The translations under genes and the position numbers were made by a program. 6,023 nt of DNA from Limisphaerales bacterium (GTDB lineage Bacteria; Verrucomicrobiota; Verrucomicrobiia; Limisphaerales; UBA11358), in NCBI GenBank assembly GCA_003455565.1, contig DMQW01000273.1, positions 1 to 6,023 on the forward strand, in the 5' to 3' direction. Below, one piece after another: positions 1 to 4,826 of the stretch. The notes beneath the pieces are model-generated. The model had not been told where the DNA came from, did no database searches, and saw nothing but the letters and a program-made list of their open reading frames with translations. Every line of letters starts with the position of its first letter. The stretch's first letter is position 1.

Positions 1-218
1 ATGTTATGCTAGTTAGCTATAGCACCCATTGCATGACCGTATGGATTTAGCATCTCCGCAAAAGTGACATCCACGATAGACTTGCCCAATAAGCAAAGGC
101 CAAAATCTCTCATGTGTCCGGCAAATTTTTCCGTGTCGGGATGCACGAGTTAATGCGGGAATTGTTCCTTCAATTTTGTCTTTCGCGTTTTTTCGCTTCA
201 ACGCTTCAACGCTTCACG
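1..218. other. AT-richer left edge without a convincing gene
   Basis: This stretch is visibly less GC-rich than the rest. A minus-strand frame (9-201, 62 codons) is open but gives an unbalanced Cys-rich product that I do not recognise. Another minus-strand frame, 9-146 from a GTG or 9-113 from an ATG, gives a more protein-like 34-45 residue sequence containing DVTFAEMLNPYGHAMGAIAN, but upstream it meets a TAA. It could be the tail of a decayed gene or chance. I see no tRNA, terminator or clear promoter here. Confidence 0.4.
194..216. repeat. Short tandem repeat, three copies of CGCTTCAA
   Basis: CGCTTCAA occurs at 194-201 and 202-209, with a third copy lacking its last A at 210-216. It lies 2 bp beyond the ilvE stop codon, so it is in the 3' untranslated part of that minus-strand gene. 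Such arrays usually come from slippage. It does not form a terminator-like hairpin. Confidence 0.85.
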
Positions 219-1091
219 TCATTTGTAAATCGGCTCGCCGGAGACCTTCGTCAAGGCGTGGTATTCCTCGGTGAGCGTGAGCGTGAGCGCGCCGGGCTTG
301 CCGCTGCCGATGACGCGGCCGTCAATCTTGATCACCGGCATGATTTCCGCGCCGGTGCCGGTCAGGAAACATTCGTCCGCGTTGAACAAATCGTAGCGCG
401 TCAGGTTCGTCTCGGAAACTTTCATGCCCAGTTGCTCGGCGAGTTCCATCACCGTGCCGCGCGTGATGCCGTAAAGCGCGCCCGCATAATTCGGCGGCGT
501 GAACAGCGCGCCATTTTTGATCATGAACAAATTGTCCGCCGTGCATTCGGAAACAAAACCTTCGGCGTTCAACATCACTGCCTCTTCCACGCCAGCGTTG
601 TTCGCCTCAATTTTGGCAAGGATGTTGTTCAGATAATTCAGCGACTTGATGGCCGGGTTGACCGCGCTGTGCAGATTGCGCACGGTCGGCACGGTCACGA
701 TGTCCATGCCACGCGCGTAAAGCTCCGCCGGATAAACCTGGATTTTGCCGGCGATGATGATGACGGACGGCTTTTTGCAACTGCGCGGATTCAAGCCGAG
801 CGTGCCAATGCCACGCGTGACGATGAGCCGGACGTAGCAGTCGCGCAATTTGTTCGCGCGGATGGTTTCAACTGTGGCTTTCATCACCCCGGCGGGCGTC
901 AAAGGAATTTCCAACAGGATCGCCTTGGCGGAATAAAACAGGCGGTCAACGTGTTCCTTGAGCTTGAACACGCAGCCATTGTAGGCGCGGATGCCTTCAA
1001 ACACGCCGTCACCGTAAAGCAAGCCGTGGTCGAACACGGAGATTTTGGCGTCGCGTTCGGCGTAAAATTTTCCATCAATAAAAATCTTCAT
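219..1091 (-). CDS. ilvE: Branched-chain amino acid aminotransferase, PLP fold type IV
   Basis: A 290-residue cytoplasmic enzyme expected to interconvert leucine, isoleucine and valine with their 2-oxo acids, using glutamate/2-oxoglutarate and pyridoxal phosphate. The fold-IV landmarks are in order: FDHGLLYGDGVFEGIRAYNG at 20-39, the lysine that should bind PLP (K149) in NPAIKSLNYLNNILAKIEAN, a glutamate-bearing segment SECTADNLF at 181-189, the phosphate-binding GITR at 208-211, and TGTGAEIMPV at 244-253. The length suits the short bacterial/archaeal IlvE group (about 290-305 residues), and both ends look complete. The ATG at 1089-1091 begins the usual MKIFIDGKF start; no Shine-Dalgarno is visible. 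The gene is transcribed away from the tRNA, with 97 bp between them. D-amino acid aminotransferase and aminodeoxychorismate lyase share the fold, but the SLNYLNNILAKIEA stretch favours IlvE. Substrate range cannot be fixed from sequence. Confidence 0.9.
   Translation of the reverse strand: MKIFIDGKFYAERDAKISVFDHGLLYGDGVFEGIRAYNGCVFKLKEHVDRLFYSAKAILLEIPLTPAGVMKATVETIRANKLRDCYVRLIVTRGIGTLGLNPRSCKKPSVIIIAGKIQVYPAELYARGMDIVTVPTVRNLHSAVNPAIKSLNYLNNILAKIEANNAGVEEAVMLNAEGFVSECTADNLFMIKNGALFTPPNYAGALYGITRGTVMELAEQLGMKVSETNLTRYDLFNADECFLTGTGAEIMPVIKIDGRVIGSGKPGALTLTLTEEYHALTKVSGEPIYK
271..288. repeat. Hexanucleotide repeat (GTGAGC)x3 inside ilvE
   Basis: Three perfect tandem GTGAGC units lie in the 3' part of ilvE. 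On the minus strand they encode alternating Leu and Thr at residues 270-275, just before the C-terminal EEYHALTK segment. Copy changes would keep the frame and add or remove a Leu-Thr pair. It is probably a harmless microsatellite. Confidence 0.8.
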
Positions 1092-1146
1092 GCAAAGGCG
1101 GGCAGGCTACGCGAAGAAACGAACCGAAGCAAACGTGAATTTCCGC

Positions 1147-1174
1147 GTGACAAGTGCATGGCGATGGATATATT
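1147..1174 (+). promoter_or_regulatory. Sigma70-type promoter for tRNA-Glu
   Basis: GTGACA at 1147-1152 matches the -35 consensus at five of six positions. After a 16-bp spacer, TATATT at 1169-1174 matches the -10 box at five of six. The tRNA starts 15 bp after the -10 box, so transcription would begin around 1181, a few bases before it. The segment between the -10 box and the likely start (GCACGCCC) is GC-rich, which is typical of stable-RNA promoters under growth-rate or stringent control. The control is inferred from that composition. Confidence 0.55.
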
Positions 1175-1188
1175 GCACGCCCTTTTGC

Positions 1189-1263
1189 GACCCTATGGTC
1201 TAGCGGTTAGGACACCTCCCTTTCACGGAGGTAGCCCGGGTTCGATTCCCGGTAGGGTCGCCA
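1189..1263 (+). tRNA. tRNA-Glu (UUC)
   Basis: A complete cloverleaf can be drawn. The acceptor arm is GACCCTA (1189-1195) with TAGGGTC (1253-1259), then discriminator G1260 and an encoded CCA at 1261-1263. The D-stem is 1198-1201 with 1210-1213. The anticodon stem CCTCC/GGAGG (1215-1219, 1227-1231) closes the loop CTTTCAC, giving anticodon TTC at 1222-1224. The variable loop is TAGC, and the T-stem CCGGG/CCCGG encloses TTCGATT. All stems pair, allowing one G.T in the D-stem. The anticodon reads GAA and GAG. It is a single tRNA, and I see no integrase or attachment-site duplication at its 3' end. Confidence 0.98.
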
Positions 1264-1316
1264 ACTTAAAAAGCCTCGCGCCCGGCAGGTGCTTCCCGTA
1301 AAAGTATTTCCCGACA

Positions 1317-2810
1317 ATGCACTGGCTCGATCAAGTCTCCCGGTTCTGGCCGCACTTCGCGGCGGGATTTGATCTTTTCGCCTGCCTGCTCGCCTCCGGG
1401 CACGCCCTGCTCCACAAACGTGACACCCGCGCCGCCACGATTTGGATCGGCGTCATCTGGACTTTGCCCGCGCTCGGTCCCCTGCTCTATCTCGCACTCG
1501 GCGTCAATCGCATCCGCCGCCACGCCCTCAAGCTCGGCGTCCATAAAACTTTCAGCCGTCCCGTTCCCGAAAATCTCGGCGAGCCGGAACACGACGGCGC
1601 GGAACATCTCAAACACATCGCCCGCGTCGTCAGCCGCGTCGTCACGCAACCGCTCACCGCCGGGAATAAAATCGAACCGCTCGTCAACGGCGACGAAGCG
1701 TTTCCGGCCATGCTCGCCGCGATTGAATCCGCAAAAAAATCCGTCACGCTCTGCACTTACATTTTCGACAACGACGCGAGCGGAAAACAATTTGTCGCCG
1801 CGCTCGAACGCGCCGTCCAACGCGGCGTGGCCGTGCGGGTGCTTATTGACTCCGCCGGCGCGCGTTACTCGTGGCCGCCGATTACCCACGCCTTGAACCA
1901 CGCAAAAATTCCGTTCGCCAAATTTCTACCCGCGTCAATCTTCACGCCATGGCATGTGGCCACCATCAATCTTCGCAACCATCGCAAATCGCTCGTTGTG
2001 GACGGACAAACCGCCTTCACCGGCGGCATCAACATTCGTCACGGAAATGTTCTCGCCGACCAACCGAAACATCCTGTGCAAGATTTGCAATTCCGCGTCG
2101 TCGGCCCGGCGGTCACGCAATTGCAGGAAGCCTTCGCGAATGACTGGACGTTCACCACCGGTGAAATTCTCGACGGCGAAATCTGGTTTCCAAGTTTGGA
2201 GTTCCGCCTTCAGGCGGCCACAGACACGAACCGCCTGAAGACGGAACTCCAAACCGCTGGCAAAGTCATCGCGCGCGTCATTACCGACGGGCCGGACGCC
2301 GATTTTGAAAACGCACGCTGGACGCTGCTCGCCGCGCTCGCCGAGGCGCAGACCTCCGTAAAAATCCTCACGCCGTATTTTCTGCCGGACAACGCGCTCG
2401 TCACCGCGCTGAACCTCGCGGCGCTGCGCGGCGTGCGCGTGGACATCATTCTGCCCGCGAAAAATAATCTGCCGTTCGTGCAGTGGGCATCGCGCGCGCT
2501 GTGGTGGCAGGTGCTGGAACGCGGCTGCCACGTCTGGCTCACGCCGCCGCCGTTCGACCACTCCAAGCTGATGATCGTGGACGGCCACTGGGTCTTGCTC
2601 GGCTCGGCCAACTGGGACGCGCGCAGTCTGCGGCTGAATTTTGAATTGAACGTCGAGGGCTACGGCCGCGGGTTCGCGCAGGAAATGGACAAGGTGATTG
2701 AGAAAAAACTTTCCACCGCGCGCGAAGTAACCCTGGCCGAAGTGGACGCAAGAATTCTTCCTGCAAAATTGCGCGACGCCATTGCGCGTTTATTTTCGCC
2801 GTATTTGTGA
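1317..2810 (+). CDS. cls: Cardiolipin synthase (ClsA-like, phospholipase D superfamily)
   Basis: A 497-residue inner-membrane enzyme expected to join two phosphatidylglycerols into cardiolipin, releasing glycerol. The N-terminus has two hydrophobic segments (about 11-31 and 41-63, the second containing VIWTLPALGPLLYLALGVNR), as in ClsA proteins of about 480-500 residues. Two PLD domains follow, each with an intact HKD motif: H222, K224, D229 in HRKSLVVDGQTAFTGGINI, and H415, K417, D422 in HSKLMIVDGHWVLLGSANWD. The end is LRDAIARLFSPYL. Residues 293-313, in the linker between the domains, are encoded by an inverted repeat and look like an insertion that kept the frame. The ATG at 1317 gives the usual start; there is no obvious Shine-Dalgarno, and the gene begins 53 bp after the tRNA. 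Its last ~95 bp recur at 3509-3604. The family call is secure. Which phospholipid substrate is used (two PG, or PG plus PE) cannot be told. Confidence 0.92.
   Translation: MHWLDQVSRFWPHFAAGFDLFACLLASGHALLHKRDTRAATIWIGVIWTLPALGPLLYLALGVNRIRRHALKLGVHKTFSRPVPENLGEPEHDGAEHLKHIARVVSRVVTQPLTAGNKIEPLVNGDEAFPAMLAAIESAKKSVTLCTYIFDNDASGKQFVAALERAVQRGVAVRVLIDSAGARYSWPPITHALNHAKIPFAKFLPASIFTPWHVATINLRNHRKSLVVDGQTAFTGGINIRHGNVLADQPKHPVQDLQFRVVGPAVTQLQEAFANDWTFTTGEILDGEIWFPSLEFRLQAATDTNRLKTELQTAGKVIARVITDGPDADFENARWTLLAALAEAQTSVKILTPYFLPDNALVTALNLAALRGVRVDIILPAKNNLPFVQWASRALWWQVLERGCHVWLTPPPFDHSKLMIVDGHWVLLGSANWDARSLRLNFELNVEGYGRGFAQEMDKVIEKKLSTAREVTLAEVDARILPAKLRDAIARLFSPYL
2194..2254. repeat. Palindromic element inserted in frame within cls
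   Basis: Two 24-nt arms, 2194-2217 and 2231-2254, are reverse complements at 23 of 24 positions (a single C/A mismatch) around a 13-nt loop. The left arm starts GTTTGGAGTTCCGCC and the right arm ends GGAACTCCAAAC. Reading through it in the cls frame gives about 21 residues (S293 to T313) with no stop. They fall in the hydrophilic linker between the two PLD domains, just before the VITDGPD segment that resumes family similarity. Shape and size recall REP sequences and the Rickettsia palindromic elements found within protein genes. Membership of a genome-wide family is inferred, since only one copy lies here. Confidence 0.85.
2715..2810. repeat. Direct repeat copy 1: 3' end of cls
   Basis: These 96 bp at the end of the intact cls gene align without gaps to 3509-3604, 794 bp downstream. 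By direct count 83 of 96 positions agree. The first 34 (2715-2748) are identical, and the differences fall in the later part. Both copies end at the stop codon, and similarity stops there. Together they bracket the toxin-antitoxin unit. Confidence 0.95.
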
Positions 2811-2827
2811 AAACGTCAAACGGCAGC

Positions 2828-2856
2828 TTGCACCAACATGAATCGCGTGACATTAT
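2828..2856 (+). promoter_or_regulatory. Possible promoter of the toxin-antitoxin unit
   Basis: TTGCAC (2828-2833; three of six matches to the -35 box), a 17-bp spacer, and CATTAT (2851-2856; four of six to the -10 box) precede the antitoxin gene. The predicted start of transcription, about 7 bp beyond the -10 box, falls on or beside the antitoxin ATG at 2863. That would make the message leaderless, which fits the absence of a Shine-Dalgarno. The match is weak and could be chance. Confidence 0.3.
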
Positions 2857-2862
2857 TTGATC

Positions 2863-3114
2863 ATGCAAACGGTCGAATTAGTGGATGCCCAATCGCGGCT
2901 GGACGAGCTGGTGGAATCGCTGACTCCCGGCAACGAGATTGTGATTGAAAAAAATCACCGGCCCGTGGCACGCCTGCTGCCGACCAACTCGCCGCAAACT
3001 TTCAGAAAGCCGCGTCCGTTGGGCGAATTTGCCGGCAAGTTCCAACCGCTTTCTCAAGCCGAACAGAATGACTTGGTGCTGCACGACAAGGTTTGGTGCG
3101 ACCCGGACGCATGA
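2863..3114 (+). CDS. Phd/YefM-family antitoxin (VapB role)
   Basis: An 83-residue protein beginning MQTVELVDAQSRLDELVESL. The N-terminal half (1-40) has the Phd/YefM pattern: a start strand, the AQSRLDELV helix, then GNEIVIEKNHRPVARLLP. This part should dimerise and bind operator DNA. The C-terminal half (about 50-83, with LGEFAGKF and LHDKVWCDPDA) is the kind of flexible tail that wraps around and blocks a PIN toxin. I chose the ATG at 2863 because it gives the family's normal start; a TTG at 2857 would add two residues. Its stop overlaps the toxin ATG (ATGA, 3111-3114), the usual translational coupling in such pairs. The gene looks intact although its partner does not, so it may survive as an orphan regulator or as an antitoxin against related toxins encoded elsewhere. 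Confidence 0.85.
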   Translation: MQTVELVDAQSRLDELVESLTPGNEIVIEKNHRPVARLLPTNSPQTFRKPRPLGEFAGKFQPLSQAEQNDLVLHDKVWCDPDA

Positions 3115-3509
3115 AGACCGTGTTCGTGGACACATCCGGTTTTTAAGCCTGTCTTGATCGAACGGATTCATTTCACCCCCGCGCGCGGGCCGCGTTTGAA
3201 CGCGCCGAAAAGGAAAATTGGACGCTCCTCACCACCAACTATGTCGTCCATGAAACGTGGGCGCTGATTCAACGCCGTCTCGGCTGGGAGGCCGTCGAAG
3301 CCTTTCTCAAAGACCTGCTGCCGCGCTGCACGATGATTTGGGTAGATGAAAATCTTTACCAAGCGGCGGCCACCCGCTGCCGGCAAACCCATGAACGCCG
3401 CTTCAGTTTGACCGATGCCATCAGCCTTGAATGTATGGCCCGCCAGAAGATCACCGAGGCCATTGCTCAAGACGAACATTTTGCCCGTGAAAATGTTGTG
3501 CTGCCGTGA
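3111..3509 (+). pseudogene. PIN-domain toxin (VapC-like) broken by a nonsense codon
   Basis: The frame from the ATG overlapping the antitoxin stop reads MKTVFVDTSGF, then TAA (3144-3146, codon 12), and continues without another stop to TGA at 3507-3509: 132 codons in all, a normal VapC length. The PIN acidic residues are present: D7 in VFVDTSGF, E48 in VVHETWALI, D102 in SLTDAISLE and D121 in AQDEHF. VapC proteins are Mg-dependent ribonucleases that cut tRNA or rRNA. Family members usually have an aromatic residue and then ALLD at the break, so the TAA most likely replaced a Tyr codon by one base change. The nearby Leu-to-Cys change (residue 14) might be a second lesion or a pair of compensating indels. 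The next in-frame ATG is codon 75, which would lose D7 and E48, so no active toxin is expected without readthrough. A sequencing error is the main alternative. Confidence 0.85.
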
Positions 3510-3604
3510 CCGCGCGCGAAGTAACCCTGGCCGAAGTGGACGGACGTTCGCTGCCCGCAAAATTGCGCGACGCAATTGCGCGGCTGTTTTCGCCGTATTT
3601 TTGA
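3509..3604 (+). pseudogene. Detached 3' fragment of a cls gene (direct repeat copy 2)
   Basis: Read in the cls frame, this piece encodes TAREVTLAEVDGRSLPAK, continues to LFSPYF and ends in TGA, differing from the intact gene's end at only three of 31 residues. It starts at the last base of the toxin stop codon and has no start of its own. Of the 13 base differences, eight are silent, which suggests the two copies separated as parts of working genes and not by decay of a dead duplicate. The aldo/keto reductase begins 49 bp later. The fragment may be the original 3' end of the local cls gene, displaced when the toxin-antitoxin unit arrived. Confidence 0.85.
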
Positions 3605-3653
3605 ATTTTCTGCTTGCGGGAAATATTGTTTTGCCGGACGTTGCGTGCAGCCC

Positions 3654-4559
3654 ATGAAAATCACCCGCCGTAAATTCCTCGGAAGTTCCGCCCTTGGTGT
3701 CAGTGGTCTCCTGGTGGGAACCAACTGCTTTGCCGGAGCCGACGACCCCAAAAAGTTTAATCCCTACAAAATCGTCCCGCTCGGCCAGACCGGCTTGAAA
3801 CCAAGCCGGCTCTGCATGGGCACCGGTATGCGCGGAGGACAACGCGTCTCAAACCAGACGCGCCTTGGCCGGGAGAAATTCCAGGCACTGCTCGCCGCCG
3901 CCTACGAACGCGGCGTGCGGATGTTCGACCTCGCCGACCTTTACGGCAGCCATTCGTATCTCATCCCGGCGCTCAAGGGCGTGGACCGGAAAAATTTCGT
4001 CATCGCCAGCAAAATCTGGTGGAACAGCGGCGGCATTCCCGAGGCGGAACGGCCCGAGGCTGACGTGATCCTGGCACGTTTTCTGAAGGAAATTCAAACG
4101 GATTATCTCGACATTCTGCTGCTGCATTGCGTCTCCTCGCCGAACTGGCCGACGGAATTGCGGCATTACATGGACACGCTTTCCAAGCTGAAGGAAAAAG
4201 GCCTCGTCCGCGCGCTCGGCGTTTCGTGTCATTCGCTGGCCGCGCTGGAAGCCGCCGCGACCGAGCCGTGGGCGGATGTGGTTTATACCCGCATCAACCA
4301 CACCGGCGCCTCCATGGACGCCGCGCCGGAGCAGGTTGTGCCGGTGCTGAAAAAAATCCACGCCGCCGGCAAAGGCGTGGTGGGCATGAAGCTGATTGGC
4401 GAAGGCCGTTACCGCAACAGCGACGAACTGCGCGACGAATCCGTCAAATTCGTCCTCGGTCTCGGCTGCGTGGACGTGCTGAACGTCGGCTTTGAAAAAA
4501 TCACGGAGATTGACGACTTTGCCACGCGCGTCGGCAAAGTGCCGCTGTTGACGGCTTAA
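3654..4559 (+). CDS. Aldo/keto reductase with Tat signal peptide
   Basis: A 301-residue oxidoreductase of the NAD(P)H-dependent aldo/keto reductase superfamily. The N-terminus MKITRRKFLGSSALGVSGLL is a twin-arginine signal, with likely cleavage near the Ala-rich CFAGA at 25-29, so the enzyme should fold and bind cofactor in the cytoplasm and then be exported. The barrel starts at VPLGQTGLKPSRLCMGTG. The catalytic tetrad can be placed: D92 and Y97 in FDLADLYGSH, K120 in IASKIWW, and H158 in ILLLHCVSS. The later GVSCHSLAALEA and KGVVGMKLIGEG stretches fit the family. I chose the ATG at 3654 because it opens the Tat signal; the frame runs back to 3576, but that part is the cls fragment read in another frame. 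No Shine-Dalgarno is seen. Before the toxin-antitoxin unit arrived it probably lay about 50 bp behind cls. The substrate is unknown. Tat-tagged members of this family are frequent in Verrucomicrobia and Planctomycetes. Confidence 0.9.
   Translation: MKITRRKFLGSSALGVSGLLVGTNCFAGADDPKKFNPYKIVPLGQTGLKPSRLCMGTGMRGGQRVSNQTRLGREKFQALLAAAYERGVRMFDLADLYGSHSYLIPALKGVDRKNFVIASKIWWNSGGIPEAERPEADVILARFLKEIQTDYLDILLLHCVSSPNWPTELRHYMDTLSKLKEKGLVRALGVSCHSLAALEAAATEPWADVVYTRINHTGASMDAAPEQVVPVLKKIHAAGKGVVGMKLIGEGRYRNSDELRDESVKFVLGLGCVDVLNVGFEKITEIDDFATRVGKVPLLTA
3790..3809. repeat. Small perfect inverted repeat inside the reductase gene
   Basis: CCGGCTTG (3790-3797) and CAAGCCGG (3802-3809) form an 8-bp stem with a 4-nt loop near the start of the mature reductase. 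There is no U tract, and the peptide here (QTGLKPSRL) is normal for the family. It is most likely a coincidence of codon choice. Confidence 0.6.
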
Positions 4560-4562
4560 TCT

Positions 4563-4664
4563 TCAATACACCAGCATTAGCACCGCCGCGTCCTGCGCCG
4601 ACTTGACCACGTCCTCAAACTTTCGCTGGTGGCCGTCTGCAAAGACCGCCGCCCAAATTATTTC
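4563..4664 (-). pseudogene. Coding-like remnant, 3' end of an unrecognised gene
   Basis: On the minus strand this reads PEIIWAAVFADGHQRKFEDV, continues into a short alanine-rich stretch and ends LMLVY, with TGA at 4563-4565, three bases from the convergent reductase stop. Third codon positions are mostly G or C and second positions are AT-richer, the pattern of translated sequence in this genome. Upstream the frame stays open to an ATG at 4809-4811, but that part crosses a palindrome (4665-4718) and then the AT-rich promoter region of the next gene, and does not look coding. I read it as the tail of a gene whose front was removed or replaced. A complete small gene of up to 82 residues is possible. 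I do not recognise the family. Confidence 0.4.
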
Positions 4665-4718
4665 AGGGCGGTGCGGCTTGTCGCGTCGAAGCAGAGCGGA
4701 GACGGACAGCACCGCCCT
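4665..4718. repeat. Imperfect palindromic element between the reductase and the GloVer gene
   Basis: AGGGCGGTGC (4665-4674) pairs perfectly with GCACCGCCCT (4709-4718). Inside, TGTC (4679-4682) pairs with GACA (4705-4708) and CGTC (4684-4687) with GACG (4701-4704), leaving small bulges on the left arm and a 13-nt loop. There is no T run on either side, so it is not a standard intrinsic terminator, although as RNA it could slow polymerase or protect the reductase 3' end. It differs in sequence from the palindrome inside cls. A dispersed repeat of REP type is my inference. Confidence 0.7.
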
Positions 4719-4739
4719 ACCATGAACCAGCGCATTTGA

Positions 4740-4768
4740 TTGTAATTTAATTACATGAGGCGTATAAA
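4740..4768 (+). promoter_or_regulatory. Sigma70-type promoter of the GloVer repeat gene
   Basis: TTGTAA (4740-4745, four of six to the -35 box), a 17-bp spacer and TATAAA (4763-4768, five of six to the -10 box) stand about 60 bp before the start of the secreted repeat protein. Transcription would start near 4775, leaving an untranslated leader of about 50 nt. The surroundings are clearly AT-richer than the neighbouring genes. Confidence 0.5.
4741..4755. promoter_or_regulatory. 15-bp palindrome, candidate operator
   Basis: TGTAATT, a central T, then AATTACA form a perfect 7-bp inverted repeat. It covers most of the -35 box and the first part of the spacer of the predicted promoter at 4740-4768. 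A dimeric repressor bound here would block polymerase. The regulator is unknown, no regulator gene lies in this window, and AT-rich palindromes also arise by chance. Confidence 0.4.
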
Positions 4769-4826
4769 TGTTTTTCATAAGAACCAAACGCCGTCCAAAC
4801 GCGGCAAACAAAATTCCGAATCCGTT

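Noticed and set aside
114..1301. 395-codon open frame on the plus strand opposite ilvE
   Set aside because: It is antisense to a clear aminotransferase gene and runs through the whole tRNA-Glu. The product is an Arg/His/Asp-rich mirror of GC-rich coding sequence with no recognisable domain.
1189..1316. Integrated element at the tRNA-Glu 3' end
   Set aside because: There is no integrase, and no repeat of the tRNA 3' end elsewhere in the window. A conserved housekeeping gene follows directly.
1266..2588. Two long minus-strand frames (1266-1901, 1935-2588) opposite cls
   Set aside because: cls has intact catalytic motifs across the same bases. These frames are rich in Arg, Gly and Glu, unlike any family I know, and are explained by codon bias of the plus strand.
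3138..3150. Programmed frameshift at GGTTTTTAAG to bypass the toxin stop
   Set aside because: The sequence after the TAA continues in the same frame, so a shift would not restore the protein. The run also does not fit a slippery heptamer in the zero frame. A plain nonsense change is simpler.
3576..3653. Longer start for the reductase at the ATG at 3576
   Set aside because: These 26 codons lie largely within the duplicated cls end read in another frame, and would bury the Tat signal inside the protein.
3168..3842. 224-codon minus-strand frame across the toxin remnant and the start of the reductase
   Set aside because: It spans the toxin, the cls fragment and the Tat signal region, all of which make sense on the plus strand. 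The product has no recognisable features.
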